Made by a program: the position numbers and the translations under genes
The notes under the pieces: model-generated
Told to the model about the DNA's origin: nothing
Database searches by the model: none
Seen by the model: only the letters and a program-made list of their open reading frames with translations
In this document: piece by piece, positions 9,197-18,900 of the stretch
Layout: each line of letters opens with the position of its first letter
Numbering within the stretch: position 1 is the stretch's first letter
Origin: Collinsella sp. AM34-10
GTDB lineage: Bacteria; Actinomycetota; Coriobacteriia; Coriobacteriales; Coriobacteriaceae
Direction: 5' to 3'
Assembly: GCF_003469185.1 (NCBI RefSeq)
Contig: NZ_QSIL01000005.1
Span: 62,001-126,000, forward strand
Length of the DNA: 64,000 nt

Positions 9197-9721
9197 CTAC
9201 TGCTGAGTTTGTTCCCCGGTGCCAATGTGGACATCGACGATGACCTGGCGGTAGCTAATGCCGCAGGAGTCGAGAATACGGCGACTGATGCGGCCGTCGT
9301 CGGTGTCGGCATACTTATTGTCCAGGTAGACAACCTCGCCCACACCTACCTGCGCCAGGATCTTGGCGCAGTCGTGGCACGGGAACAGCGTGACGTAGAC
9401 TGTGGAACCCTCAAGGTCTTTGAGCGAGCCGCGGTAGTTGAGCACGGCGTTGGCCTCGGCATGGACTACGTAGTTATGCTTGTCCTGCAGCGGGTCATCG
9501 CTCGTGCCCCACGGGAAAAAGTCGTCGTTGAGTGCCGAGGGCGTACCGTTGTAGCCCACCGAAAGGATGCGGTGGTTGGTGCTGGCGATGCACGCGCCCA
9601 CCTGCGTATTGGGGTCCTTGCTGCGGCGCTGCGCGGCGATGGCCACGCTCATAAAGAACTCGTCCCAGCTAATAACGTCGCGGCGCTTGCCCGACGTGGT
9701 TTGATGAAGATCGTCCGACAT
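9197..9721 (-). CDS. Deoxycytidylate deaminase (ComE operon protein 2 family)
   Basis: A 174-residue zinc enzyme predicted to deaminate dCMP to dUMP for thymidylate synthesis. The zinc site is plain: VHAEANAVLN (His and the catalytic Glu) and FPCHDCAKIL (two Cys). Length fits the family. I used the ATG at 9721, which has GGAGG 8 bases upstream; the open frame continues far upstream only as a shadow of coaX. It lies downstream of coaX on the same strand, 83 bases away. Confidence 0.92.
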   Translation of the reverse strand: MSDDLHQTTSGKRRDVISWDEFFMSVAIAAQRRSKDPNTQVGACIASTNHRILSVGYNGTPSALNDDFFPWGTSDDPLQDKHNYVVHAEANAVLNYRGSLKDLEGSTVYVTLFPCHDCAKILAQVGVGEVVYLDNKYADTDDGRISRRILDSCGISYRQVIVDVHIGTGEQTQQ

Positions 9722-9804
9722 GGCAGACACCTCCGAAATCGCAATAGTTTGACCCATTGTAGCAGGTGAAAGGTGGAGACGTTTTTGTCCCACCGCCCCC
9801 ATCG

Positions 9805-10656
9805 CTACGCGCGACGAGGCTTTTGGTTGATGCGGTACAGTTCGGCGAGACCCCGCAGCGTCAGTGCGTCGTCTACCGTCAGGCTGTGGCCGAGCAACGC
9901 CGCGAGCGCCTCGGCATCGTCGCCAGTGATGACGATGGGCACGCTGCCCTCGCCCGCCGCCTTGGTCGAGCGCATCTCGGCAAGCACCATGTCGAGCATG
10001 CCGTCGATGCGAGCCACCTCGCCCAGAACCACGCCCGAGCGCATGGCCTCGCGCGTGTTGCGACCGATCACATGCGTTGGTGCCGAGGGCTCGACCTGCG
10101 GCAGGCGCGCCGCAGCGGCCGAAAGCGAGCGGGCGCCAAGTGCCAGACCAGGCGCGATGACGCCGCCGACAAAGGTTCCGCGCGCATCGATGACCTCGAT
10201 ATTGGTCGTAGTGCCCAGGTCGATCGCGATGCACGGAGAGCCGTAGACGGCACGGGCCGCCACGGCGTCGGCGATGCGGTCGGGGCCGATCTCGGCCGGG
10301 TCGTCGTAGTGCACGGGCATGCCGGTCTTGAGGCCCGGCCCCACGGTGAGCACGCGCCCCGTGCAGGTGCGGGAAAGTGCCGCCTTCCACGGGCGCTCGA
10401 GCGCCGGCACCACGCAACTCAGCACGGCCGCCGCGGGAACGAGTACACCCGGCATGCCCGCATCGATTGCCAGCGCGCCCATGACCTGCACGAGCCTCAT
10501 GCGCGCCTCGTCGGCCGTGATGCTCGACGGCGTCGTGATCTCGCACGTCGCAAGCGGGCATTCCTGCGCCGCGGCCGAATCCTCGGCAAACAGGCCAAAG
10601 CGAATGAATGTGTTGCCCACATCGACCGTCAATATATATGCGCACCCATTAAGCAT
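9805..10656 (-). CDS. coaX: Type III pantothenate kinase
   Basis: A 283-residue enzyme catalysing the first step of coenzyme A synthesis; the CoaX class does not resemble E. coli CoaA. Seen in the sequence are the N-terminal LTVDVGNTFIRFGLF phosphate loop, GPDRIADAVAA, and IDLGTTTNIEVID followed by GGVIAPGLALGARSL, all standard CoaX motifs. The start at 10656 has AAAGGAG 6 bases upstream; an earlier in-frame ATG at 10773 has none and would run into the upstream repeat. Confidence 0.95.
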   Translation of the reverse strand: MLNGCAYILTVDVGNTFIRFGLFAEDSAAAQECPLATCEITTPSSITADEARMRLVQVMGALAIDAGMPGVLVPAAAVLSCVVPALERPWKAALSRTCTGRVLTVGPGLKTGMPVHYDDPAEIGPDRIADAVAARAVYGSPCIAIDLGTTTNIEVIDARGTFVGGVIAPGLALGARSLSAAAARLPQVEPSAPTHVIGRNTREAMRSGVVLGEVARIDGMLDMVLAEMRSTKAAGEGSVPIVITGDDAEALAALLGHSLTVDDALTLRGLAELYRINQKPRRA

Positions 10657-10703
10657 CGTCGGCGCTCCTTTCGTCTGCCCAGCAGTATATCGCCTACCCA
10701 AAC

Positions 10704-10732
10704 CAGCTAAAAAGCCCCGTCCCAAATTGACT
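10704..10732. repeat. Right member of the inverted repeat pair
   Basis: Reverse complement of 9132-9161 with a single-base gap; it lies upstream of coaX and of the divergent OPT transporter gene. Confidence 0.75.
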
Positions 10733-10858
10733 ACCTTGCGGCTATACTGATGCGCGGTCGTACGTGAGCTCACGCGTCGGCCCTTGGTAACCCGACTTCC
10801 CGCGCCGTATCCGTAGCGGCGCTTGCGGGGGAAGCGGATATACGCAAAGGAGTTCTAT

Positions 10859-12562
10859 ATGAGCAATCCCTCGAACCGCACCTCGATGCGCGGTCAACTC
10901 ACGCTGCGCGGCGTCGTCATCGGCGTCCTTGGCTGCGTGATTATCACGGCAAGCTCGGCCTATACTGCCCTCAAGATGGGCGCCCTCCCCTGGCCGATCA
11001 TTTTCGCTGCCGTCATTTCGCTGTTCTTCCTGAAGCTCATGGGCAACGCCAGCCTCAACGAGGCCAACGTCACCCACACCATCATGTCTGCGGGCGCCAT
11101 GGTCGCCGGCGGCCTGGCGTTTACCATCCCGGGCGCCTGGATGCTGGGCTATGCCGACCAGATCAGCTGGCTTGACATGTTTATCGTGGCACTCGCCGGC
11201 ACTATCCTGGGCCTTCTGGCGACAGCGCTCATCCACCGTCACTTTATCGTGGACGCCGCGCTGGAGTTCCCCACCGGCAACGCCGCAGCTCAGACCCTGC
11301 GCGCCACCGAGGCCGGCGGCAAGACCGGTAAGCAGCTCTTTGGCTCCATGGCCATCGCAGGCATCTACAGCGTGCTTCGCGACGCTCTGGGCGTGGTGCC
11401 CAGCATGCTTTGCACGCTCAATATCCCCGGCGTGACCTTTGCCATCTACAACTCGCCCATGCTGCTGTCCATCGGCTTTTTGGTGGGCTTTGCCCCCGTC
11501 GCCTTCTGGTTTGCCGGCGCGCTGCTGGGCAACTTTGGCATCATCGTTGGCGGCACCGCTGCCGGCCTGTTCGATATTGCGACCGCGCAGGGCATCGTCA
11601 AGTCCCTCGGTATGGGTCTTATGATGGGCTTCGGCGTCGCCGTCGTCCTTAAAGACATCCTGCCGCAGGTCACCGGTATCGTCCGTGGCCTCGCCGCCGA
11701 CAGCTCCACCGACACCGACGAGCAATCGCTCATCTCGGGCTCCCTTAAGCTCGACGCCGGCATCATCGGCCTGGGCACCGCAGCCATCGCCGTGATCGTC
11801 GCCATCGCGCTCGACCTTGGTCCCGTTCCGGCCGTCATCGTCACGCTGTTCACCTTTGTCACCACCATCATGAGCGCTCAGAGCTGCGGCCAGACGGGTA
11901 TCGATCCCATGGAGATCTTTGGCCTCATCGTCATGCTCATCGTGGCAGCCTTCGCGCAGCTCGCACAGGTCAAGCTGTTCTTTATCGCTGGCATCGTGGC
12001 CGTGGCGTGCGGCCTTGCGGGCGACGTCATGAACGACTTTAAGGCCGGAGCCGTACTGGGTACCAACCCGCGCGCACAGTGGGTCGGCCAGGCCATTGGC
12101 GGCATCGTGGGCGCCCTGGTCGCCGCCGCTGTCATGGTCGCGCTCGTCACCGCCTATGGTCCGGACGCCTTTGGCCCTGACAAGAGCTTTGTGGCCGCGC
12201 AGGCAAGCGTGGTCGCCACCATGGTCTCGGGCATCCCGAGCGTGCCGTGGTTTGCGGGCGGCTTTATCGCCGGCATCGTCATGTACTGGCTCGGCATTCC
12301 GGCCATGATGATCGGCCTGGGCGTGTACCTGCCGTTCTACATGTCGCTCACGGCCTTCTTGGGCTCCTGCGTCAAGCTCGCCTACGACAAGTGGGCCGCA
12401 CACCGCGACGCCACCGCCGGCCTTTCGGACGAGGAGAAGGCCGCCAAGGATGCCGCCTTCCAGGAGCAGGGCCTGGTCGTTGCCAGCGGCCTGCTGGGCG
12501 GCGAGTCCATCGTTGGCGTTATCCTAGCGTTCATCTCGGTGGGATTGAGCCTGCTGGGCTAA
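10859..12562 (+). CDS. OPT family oligopeptide (or metal chelate) transporter
   Basis: A 567-residue protein, almost entirely hydrophobic, with about 14 membrane helices. It starts with the OPT-type segment RGVVIGVLGCVIITASSAYTALKMGALPWPI. Bacterial OPT proteins import oligopeptides or, in the YSL branch, metal complexes; the substrate cannot be read from the sequence. The ATG at 10859 has AAAGGAG about 5 bases upstream. It is a single-gene unit closed by a strong terminator. Confidence 0.9.
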   Translation: MSNPSNRTSMRGQLTLRGVVIGVLGCVIITASSAYTALKMGALPWPIIFAAVISLFFLKLMGNASLNEANVTHTIMSAGAMVAGGLAFTIPGAWMLGYADQISWLDMFIVALAGTILGLLATALIHRHFIVDAALEFPTGNAAAQTLRATEAGGKTGKQLFGSMAIAGIYSVLRDALGVVPSMLCTLNIPGVTFAIYNSPMLLSIGFLVGFAPVAFWFAGALLGNFGIIVGGTAAGLFDIATAQGIVKSLGMGLMMGFGVAVVLKDILPQVTGIVRGLAADSSTDTDEQSLISGSLKLDAGIIGLGTAAIAVIVAIALDLGPVPAVIVTLFTFVTTIMSAQSCGQTGIDPMEIFGLIVMLIVAAFAQLAQVKLFFIAGIVAVACGLAGDVMNDFKAGAVLGTNPRAQWVGQAIGGIVGALVAAAVMVALVTAYGPDAFGPDKSFVAAQASVVATMVSGIPSVPWFAGGFIAGIVMYWLGIPAMMIGLGVYLPFYMSLTAFLGSCVKLAYDKWAAHRDATAGLSDEEKAAKDAAFQEQGLVVASGLLGGESIVGVILAFISVGLSLLG

Positions 12563-12587
12563 ACCCAACAACAACGTACCCGTGCAG

Positions 12588-12625
12588 AGCGCGGGGTCGG
12601 AATCAAACCGGCCCCGCGCTTTTTT
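12588..12625 (+). terminator. Intrinsic terminator of the OPT gene
   Basis: GCGCGGGGTCGG pairs with CCGGCCCCGCGC and is followed by TTTTTTG. Confidence 0.9.
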
Positions 12626-12777
12626 GTCTATTTGACTCTTATGATCCTCACGGCGTTTTTAGTCATGCCGATTGGCCTTACTTCCAGGTCAACAAACCTT
12701 GTCTGACACCTCGCTCAGCGCGGTGTAGAGTAAGGACGACGGGCGGGATACACGGCCCGTGCCAGAACGAGGTGAAC

Positions 12778-13917
12778 ATGGAACTCGATAACCAACAGCT
12801 CAAGCGCCTGCGCGAGCGTCATCATCGGCGTCACGGCATCCGCCCTGCTCATAGCGAAGCCATGGAAAACGTCACCCGCTTCCTCAAGCGTGCGTTCAAC
12901 ATTCGCGAGGGACGCGCGCCCTATCACGTGATCCGCAAGCGTTTTGTAAACGGGGCGCGTCTGACTGGCTCCCACCTATGCATCCTCATCATCGCCATGT
13001 TGATCGCGAGCATCGGCCTCGATATCGATTCGGACATCGCCATCGTGGGCGCCATGCTCATCTGCCCGCTTATGGGATCGGTGCTTGCCATGGCATACGG
13101 CATCGCCACGCTCGACCGCGAGATTACCCTCGAGGCCGTCGCAGGCTTGGCTCTACAGATGGCCTTTTGCCTGGTCACGTCCACGTTGTACTTTAAGCTC
13201 TCGCCCCTTGGCACCACCACGGCCGCCATCATCGACAATTCGACACCGACTGTGTGGGACCTTGTCGTCGCGCTCGCGGGCGGCTTTGCGGGTGGCCTGG
13301 GCAACTCGCGCGACCAGGAACCCGCCACGCTCATCGCCGGCGTGGCCGTGGCGACCGCGCTCATGCCGCCCCTGTGTGCGGCGGGCTATGGCATCGCCAT
13401 TGCAAGCGGGTCACTGTTTCTCTCGGCGCTTTATGAGTTTGGCATCAACGTGGTCTTTATCGCACTGGCCGCCGAAGCCGTGCTGCTTCTTTTGCGCGTG
13501 CCGCTCAAGCGCGACCTGAACGGCGACGGTATTGTGACTGCTGAAGAAAACGCCGAGGTCAACGAGCTATCGCGCAAGGTGCGCCGCCACATCATCGTGG
13601 GCACGGTGATCTTTGCCATCCCCTGCATCGTTATGACCGCGGGGTCCATTGGCTCGGCGCAGGCCGGCGTGCAGGACGGCTACGGCGTCACCGAAACCAC
13701 GCGCGAACTTGCCGCGGTGCTGCCGGGCTTTAAGGATTACACCGTCGCCGTCGAGACCTCGGCTACCGAAGGCGAGGAAGAGGGCATGGTCGAGCGCGAG
13801 GTTGTCGCTCACGTGACAACAAGTGAGGCGCTCGGGGCACACGACCGCCGCGTTGCCCGCAAGCTCATCGATCTCAACGTGCCAGAGCTCGATCGCGTGG
13901 AGTTTGACGTGAAGTGA
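12778..13917 (+). CDS. DUF389 family membrane protein
   Basis: A 379-residue protein. A basic N-terminus (about 1-60) precedes the DUF389 membrane region: ILIIAMLIASIGLDIDSDIAIVGAMLICPLMGSVLAMAYG, then GGFAGGLGNSRDQEPATLIAGVAVATALMPPLCAAGYG. Both are family signatures. The soluble C-terminal part begins near residue 290. Function is unknown in this family. The ATG at 12778 has AGGTG 5 bases upstream; the longer open frame starting at 12247 runs antiphase through the OPT gene and was not used. Confidence 0.88.
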   Translation: MELDNQQLKRLRERHHRRHGIRPAHSEAMENVTRFLKRAFNIREGRAPYHVIRKRFVNGARLTGSHLCILIIAMLIASIGLDIDSDIAIVGAMLICPLMGSVLAMAYGIATLDREITLEAVAGLALQMAFCLVTSTLYFKLSPLGTTTAAIIDNSTPTVWDLVVALAGGFAGGLGNSRDQEPATLIAGVAVATALMPPLCAAGYGIAIASGSLFLSALYEFGINVVFIALAAEAVLLLLRVPLKRDLNGDGIVTAEENAEVNELSRKVRRHIIVGTVIFAIPCIVMTAGSIGSAQAGVQDGYGVTETTRELAAVLPGFKDYTVAVETSATEGEEEGMVEREVVAHVTTSEALGAHDRRVARKLIDLNVPELDRVEFDVK

Positions 13918-14042
13918 TGCCGGCGCGGGATGAGCGCTCGCACGGACGCAAGTTATGACGAGGCGCAGACGCGATACGGACGCGAGCAAATAGCGTGGTG
14001 CAGTTCACACCCGCGCCCCGCTCGCCGTTTTATTGCCGTGAA

Positions 14043-14492
14043 TCAACTGTCCACATCGACATCGCCAGACTCCACCATAAACGCCGGATCGGTGCTCACC
14101 AGATAAAAACGGGTCACCTTGGTATCTCTAAATAGGTAGAGCAAGCCCTGATCGCGTCGGCGCGAAATATGCGCCACGTGGACCGTACCGAATATTTCGC
14201 CGTTTTCATTCTTTAATATCAGAATGTTGGGGTCATCCGTACGCTTAAACTGCCCGTCTGTGCAGATTCCGTCTTGGTCAACCAGCTGCCATCGACAGTT
14301 GTCCTCCTCAAGAAAAGCCAGGGTTTCCCGACTCGTTTTGTCATCCCGATAGTAACCATCAATGGCGAAGCCTTCGGAAGCACATTCCTGCATATAGGAT
14401 GTTTCTCGACTTATAGCGAACTGCCCCATAGCGCCCAGGAGCACAGCTAGGCAAACCACTGCAAGGGTTATCGAGATAGTACGGCGGCCCAT
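14043..14492 (-). CDS. Small membrane-anchored protein of unknown function
   Basis: A 149-residue protein with one N-terminal helix (about residues 6-26, no lipobox) and a soluble domain exposed outside the membrane. The pattern of short strands (GYYRDDKTSRETLAFLEEDNCRWQLVDQDG) suggests a small beta-rich domain. I do not recognise a family. The 270 bases upstream contain no gene or clear structure. Confidence 0.6.
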   Translation of the reverse strand: MGRRTISITLAVVCLAVLLGAMGQFAISRETSYMQECASEGFAIDGYYRDDKTSRETLAFLEEDNCRWQLVDQDGICTDGQFKRTDDPNILILKNENGEIFGTVHVAHISRRRDQGLLYLFRDTKVTRFYLVSTDPAFMVESGDVDVDS

Positions 14493-14762
14493 ATTAACCA
14501 GCCCGATACTTGTTTAACGGAGCGTGAAACATACTTGGCACCTCCGATATCAGAGCAAACGTCACCCGCAGCCCGGCGGCAGTCATATGTTTCCAACATC
14601 AAACCATATGGCAACCACTCGCGAGAGGAGTATCGGCGAACGGTGCATTTTTGCGCTCCATTGGTCAAACGTCAACGCGCGCTACAGCTCTTGCCCGATC
14701 AATTCAGATTTTGTCGCATACTACCGTAGATCCCCAACGCTTCCACCCCCAAGAGATCATTT

Positions 14763-15722
14763 TTAGTACGTAAAGAAGCCCTCGCCCGAGCTTTCGCCCA
14801 GCTTGCCTTCGTCGAGCATTTTCTTGAGGACGGACGCCATAGCCTTAAAGTTGTAGGGCATCATCATTTTTTTGAGCAGCGGGCTCACCAAGCCCGGCAC
14901 CTTCTGATACTGCATGACGATGTTGTAGGCCGTCTGGATACCCACCGTGTCGAATACGCGAAACGGACCCTTGGGGGCACCGGTGCCACGCGTCCACGCG
15001 AGGTCGATGCTCTTGGGATCGCTCACGCCCGAGACATACAGGTCAAGGCCCGAAAGCAGCCACGGCACCAGCATGGAATTGAGCAGGTAGCCGTTCTTTT
15101 CCTTGTTGACGGGCAGCGCCAGCATGCGGATGTCGTTGGCAAAGTCGACGAGCTCGTCGAAGTAGCGTTTGTCGGCCTGGTCCTGCGCCATGACCTCGGT
15201 CATGTTGTTCTTCCAGATGGAGTTGGCAAAGTGCAGCGACAAGTACTTCTCGGGGCGGCCGGTGTACTTGGCAAAGGTGCTCGGCAGCAGCGTGGAAGAG
15301 TTGGTAACGATGACGGTCTTTTGCGGTAGTACCGGGGCGAGCTTCTTGTAGAAGTCGATCTTTGCCTGGGTGTCCTCGGCCATAGACTCGATGACCAGGT
15401 CGGCGTCGGCCACGGCCTTGGCAAGATCGAGCTCCAGCTTGAGCGTGGAGTAGGCGCGCTCAACGGCAGCGAGCGCCGCCTCCTTGTCGAAGGGCTTGCC
15501 GCTATCGGCGATACCGGCACACCACTCGCCCGTGCCGTCCGCCATGCCCTCGATAGCAGCGATGTACTCCTTGCGCACGTGATCGATCTTGGGCTGGGTG
15601 CGGCCGATGCTGCCCTCGCTGCGCAGCCAAATCGTTACATCAAAGCCGCAGTAGGCAGCCTGAAAGGCAATCTGGCTTCCCAACACGCCGCCACCGGCAA
15701 CACAAACGGTCTTGTAGCTCAT
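14763..15722 (-). CDS. 3-hydroxyacyl-CoA dehydrogenase (3-hydroxybutyryl-CoA dehydrogenase type)
   Basis: A 319-residue NAD(P)-dependent enzyme. The Rossmann loop GGGVLGSQIAFQAA is at residues 10-23, and the substrate-binding HFANSIWKNNMTEV and catalytic region follow. The C-terminal helical domain starts near residue 200 (NGYLLNSMLVPWLLSGLDLYVSGVSDP). Such enzymes act in butyrate or fatty acid routes. It faces the same way as the large dehydratase gene next door, but a terminator and 210 bases separate them, so a shared pathway is only suggested. GAGAGGA lies 7 bases before the ATG. Confidence 0.88.
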   Translation of the reverse strand: MSYKTVCVAGGGVLGSQIAFQAAYCGFDVTIWLRSEGSIGRTQPKIDHVRKEYIAAIEGMADGTGEWCAGIADSGKPFDKEAALAAVERAYSTLKLELDLAKAVADADLVIESMAEDTQAKIDFYKKLAPVLPQKTVIVTNSSTLLPSTFAKYTGRPEKYLSLHFANSIWKNNMTEVMAQDQADKRYFDELVDFANDIRMLALPVNKEKNGYLLNSMLVPWLLSGLDLYVSGVSDPKSIDLAWTRGTGAPKGPFRVFDTVGIQTAYNIVMQYQKVPGLVSPLLKKMMMPYNFKAMASVLKKMLDEGKLGESSGEGFFTY

Positions 15723-15869
15723 GGAACGGTCCTCTCTTGCGTAATTCCATAGATGTGTATTTATTCAACCGTAAGAGGACTGCACGCCGGGCATATGTTC
15801 TATAAACGGACAGTAATTTGCGGCGAGCGGCAACACCTGTTCATTATCTCAGGGTTCCATGTCCAGCAA

Positions 15870-15905
15870 AAACGGGTGGTAGCCGGTACGGCTACCACCC
15901 GTTTG
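15870..15905 (-). terminator. Terminator after the large dehydratase-activase gene
   Basis: A near-perfect palindrome (ACGGGTGGTAGCCG against CGGCTACCACCCGT) followed on the minus strand by TTTTTGC. It could also stop transcription from the other side. Confidence 0.85.
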
Positions 15906-15932
15906 TCTCATATCTAGCCCAAAGCAGGCCAG

Positions 15933-18900
15933 TTACTTCTTAATGCCACGTCCCAAACGCTTGGCGACCGATGCAACGGCCTCCTCGCTGGCCGGCCCGC
16001 AGCTCACGCAGCCATCGTGGGCACGCATCTGGCCGGTGACCTCGTCCATCGCGAGCGGCGCCACCTTCTCGAGCTTAAAGCCCTTGCCGGCGCGCATGTT
16101 TTCCTTGGCCACGCTGATCATGAGCTTAATGCGGTTGAGCTGGTTGACCTCGGACGCGCCGGGGTCGTAGTCCACCGCGACGATGTTGCTCTCGGGGTGC
16201 TGGCGGCGCAGCTCCTTGATCACGGCCTTGCCCACCACGTGGTTGGGCAGGCACGCGAAGGGCTGCGTGCAGATGATGTTGGGCGCGCCGTGATCAATCA
16301 GGTCGAGCATCTCGGCCGTGAGCAACCAGCCCTCGCCCATGTTGTTGCACACCGAAAGCACCGTGCGGGCCTTGTCGGCCATGGTGCCGATGCGCTCGGG
16401 CGCCTCAAAGCGGCGGGACTTCTCGAGCATCTCCTCCACCGGCGTACGCATCCAGTCCACGAGCTTAATAAGCGCTTGCATGCCCGCGCGCGTAGTGGCA
16501 GAGCTTCCCAGCTCGTCCTTCTGCAGCTCGGCATTGCTCATGGAGTACAGGAAGAAGTCGAGCAGGCCCGGCACCACGGCCTCGCAGCCCTCGCGCTCGA
16601 TCACGTCGACCACATGGTTGTTAGCCGTGGGGTGGAACTTGACCAAGATCTCGCCGACCACGCCCACGCGCGGCTTGGTGCCCTCGCCCACAAGCGGCAT
16701 GGTGTCGAACGCGTGGATGGCCTCGCGGCACAGCTTGGTGTAGTTGTGGCGGTTGAACTTGGGCGCCAGCTTGCGGGCTCGTGCCATGTACTCCTCGTAG
16801 AGCGCGTTGGCGGCACCGGACGTGGCCTCGTACGGGCGGCAGCGATAGAGCATCTGCATCATCACGTCGCCAAAGAGCACTGCGTACACGGCCTGCTTAA
16901 GCAGCGCCGGCGTAATCTTAAAGCCGGGGTTGTCCTCGCCGAGCGCCACGGCCGAAAGCGAGATCACCGGGATCTCGGGGTGACCGCTCTCGCGCAGGGC
17001 CTTGCGGATGAGCGCGATGTAGTTGGTGGCACGGCAGCCGCCGCCGGTTTGGCTGATAACCACGGCCGTCTTGGACAGATCGTACCGACCGCTCTCGATG
17101 GCCTCCATAATCTGACCCGTTACCAGGATCGACGGATAGCAAATGTCATTGTTCACATAGCGCAGGCCAGCCTCGACGGCGTCGTGATCGGTTGAGGGCA
17201 GCAGCTCCAAGTTGTAGCCGGCACCGCGGAACACCTCTTTGACCAGGTCAAAGTGAATCGGCGCCATCTGCGGGCACAGGATGGTATAGCCCTCGTCACG
17301 CATCTGCTCGGTAAAGGGCACCTTGGGCCATGCGGTCGAGGCGCTCTCACGCTGCGCCTCGAACGTGTACTTGCGGCTCGCGAACGCGGGGGCATCCGTG
17401 GAAGGCGCCACCGGCGCGGCATCGCCCTGCTCGTAGGCCTCGCCCGCGGCCGTGGCCTCTGCCAAGCGCTCGGCCTCCTGGTCCTTGAGCGCCGCCATGA
17501 GCGAGCGGATGCGGATGCGCGCGGCGCCCAGATTGGACACCTCATCGATCTTGAGCACGGTGTAGATCTTGCCGCTGGCCTCAAGGATTTCCTGCACCTG
17601 GTCGGTGGTCAGGGCGTCCAAGCCGCAGCCGAAGGAGTTGAGCTGAATCAGGTCCAGGTCGTTGCGCATCGTCACAAAACGGGCGACGGCGTACAGGCGG
17701 CTGTGGTACATCCACTGGTCGACGACGCGAATCGGACGCTCGGGCTTCACCAGGTGCGCAAGCGAATCCTCGGTAAAGACCGCAAAGCCAAAGCTCGAGA
17801 TAAGCTCGGGAAGGGCGTGGTTGATCTCGGGGTCGTTGTGGTAAGGACGGCCGGCGAGTACGATGCCGTGGCCGCCGTGGTCCTCGACCCACTTAAGGGC
17901 CTCCTCGCCCATGGTCTGGATATCCTCGTGGAAGCGCGCATCGGCCTCAAAAGCAGCGTTGACGGCGGCATCGACCTCGGAGCGCGTGATCTTGGGACCG
18001 CGCACACGACCGCGACCGGCTTGCGCATCGGCCACACGGTCGACGGCGAGCACCTGGTATAGACGGCGCTTGAGCTCGGTCTTGTCGTGATAGGGCACAA
18101 ACGGGTACAGGAACTCGATGTTCTGCTCGCGGATCTCGTCGATGTTGAGCGCCAGCGCCGTGGGGTAGCTCATGACGATGGGGCAGTTATAGCAGTTGCC
18201 GGCGGTCGGATCCTCCTTGCGCTCCCAGCGCACGCACGGCATCCAGATGAAGTCGACGTCACGGTCGATGAGGTTCATCACGTGGCCGTGGCTCATCTTG
18301 GCCGGGTAGCACACACTCTCGGACGGCATGGACTCGATGCCCGCCTGGTAGGTCTTTTTGCTCGACTGATCGGACAGCTGCACACTAAAGCCCAGGCGCG
18401 TAAAGAACGCATGCCAGAAGGGGTAGTTCTCGTACATGTTGAGTGCGCGCGGGATACCCACGGTGCCGCGCGGGGCCTCGTCGGGGCTCAGCACCTCGCG
18501 GTCAAAGAGCAGCTCGTTTTTCTTTTTGAAGAGGTTGGGGGCCTCGGTCTTCTGCTTTTTGTGACCGGCGCCCTTCTCGCAGCGGTTGCCGGTAATGAAG
18601 CGCCTGCCGCCGCCAAAGTCGTTGACGGTAAGCTGGCAGTTGTTAGAGCAACGGCCGCAGCGGACATGCTTTTGCGTCACGGTGAGGTGCGCGATGTCTT
18701 CGGCAGAAAGAATGGTCGAGGTGCCGTTCGCGCCGGCGCGATCGCGGGCGAGCAGGGCCGCACCGTAGGCGCCCATGCAGCCGGCGATGTCGGGGCGCAC
18801 GGCGTGAACGCCGGTGAGCTGCTCAAACGCGCGCAGCGTGGCATCGGACATAAAGGTGCCGCCCTGGACGATCACCTGGCTGCCGATCTCCTTGGGATCG

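Noticed and set aside
9769..9797. GGTGGAGACGTTTTTGTCCC hairpin upstream of the deaminase as another GGGACAG element
   Set aside because: It has a GGGAC core and short arms, but the stem is only about 5 bases, too little to claim membership.
12247..12777. Longer N-terminus for the DUF389 gene
   Set aside because: The extension overlaps the OPT coding region in another frame; a ribosome site precedes the ATG at 12778.
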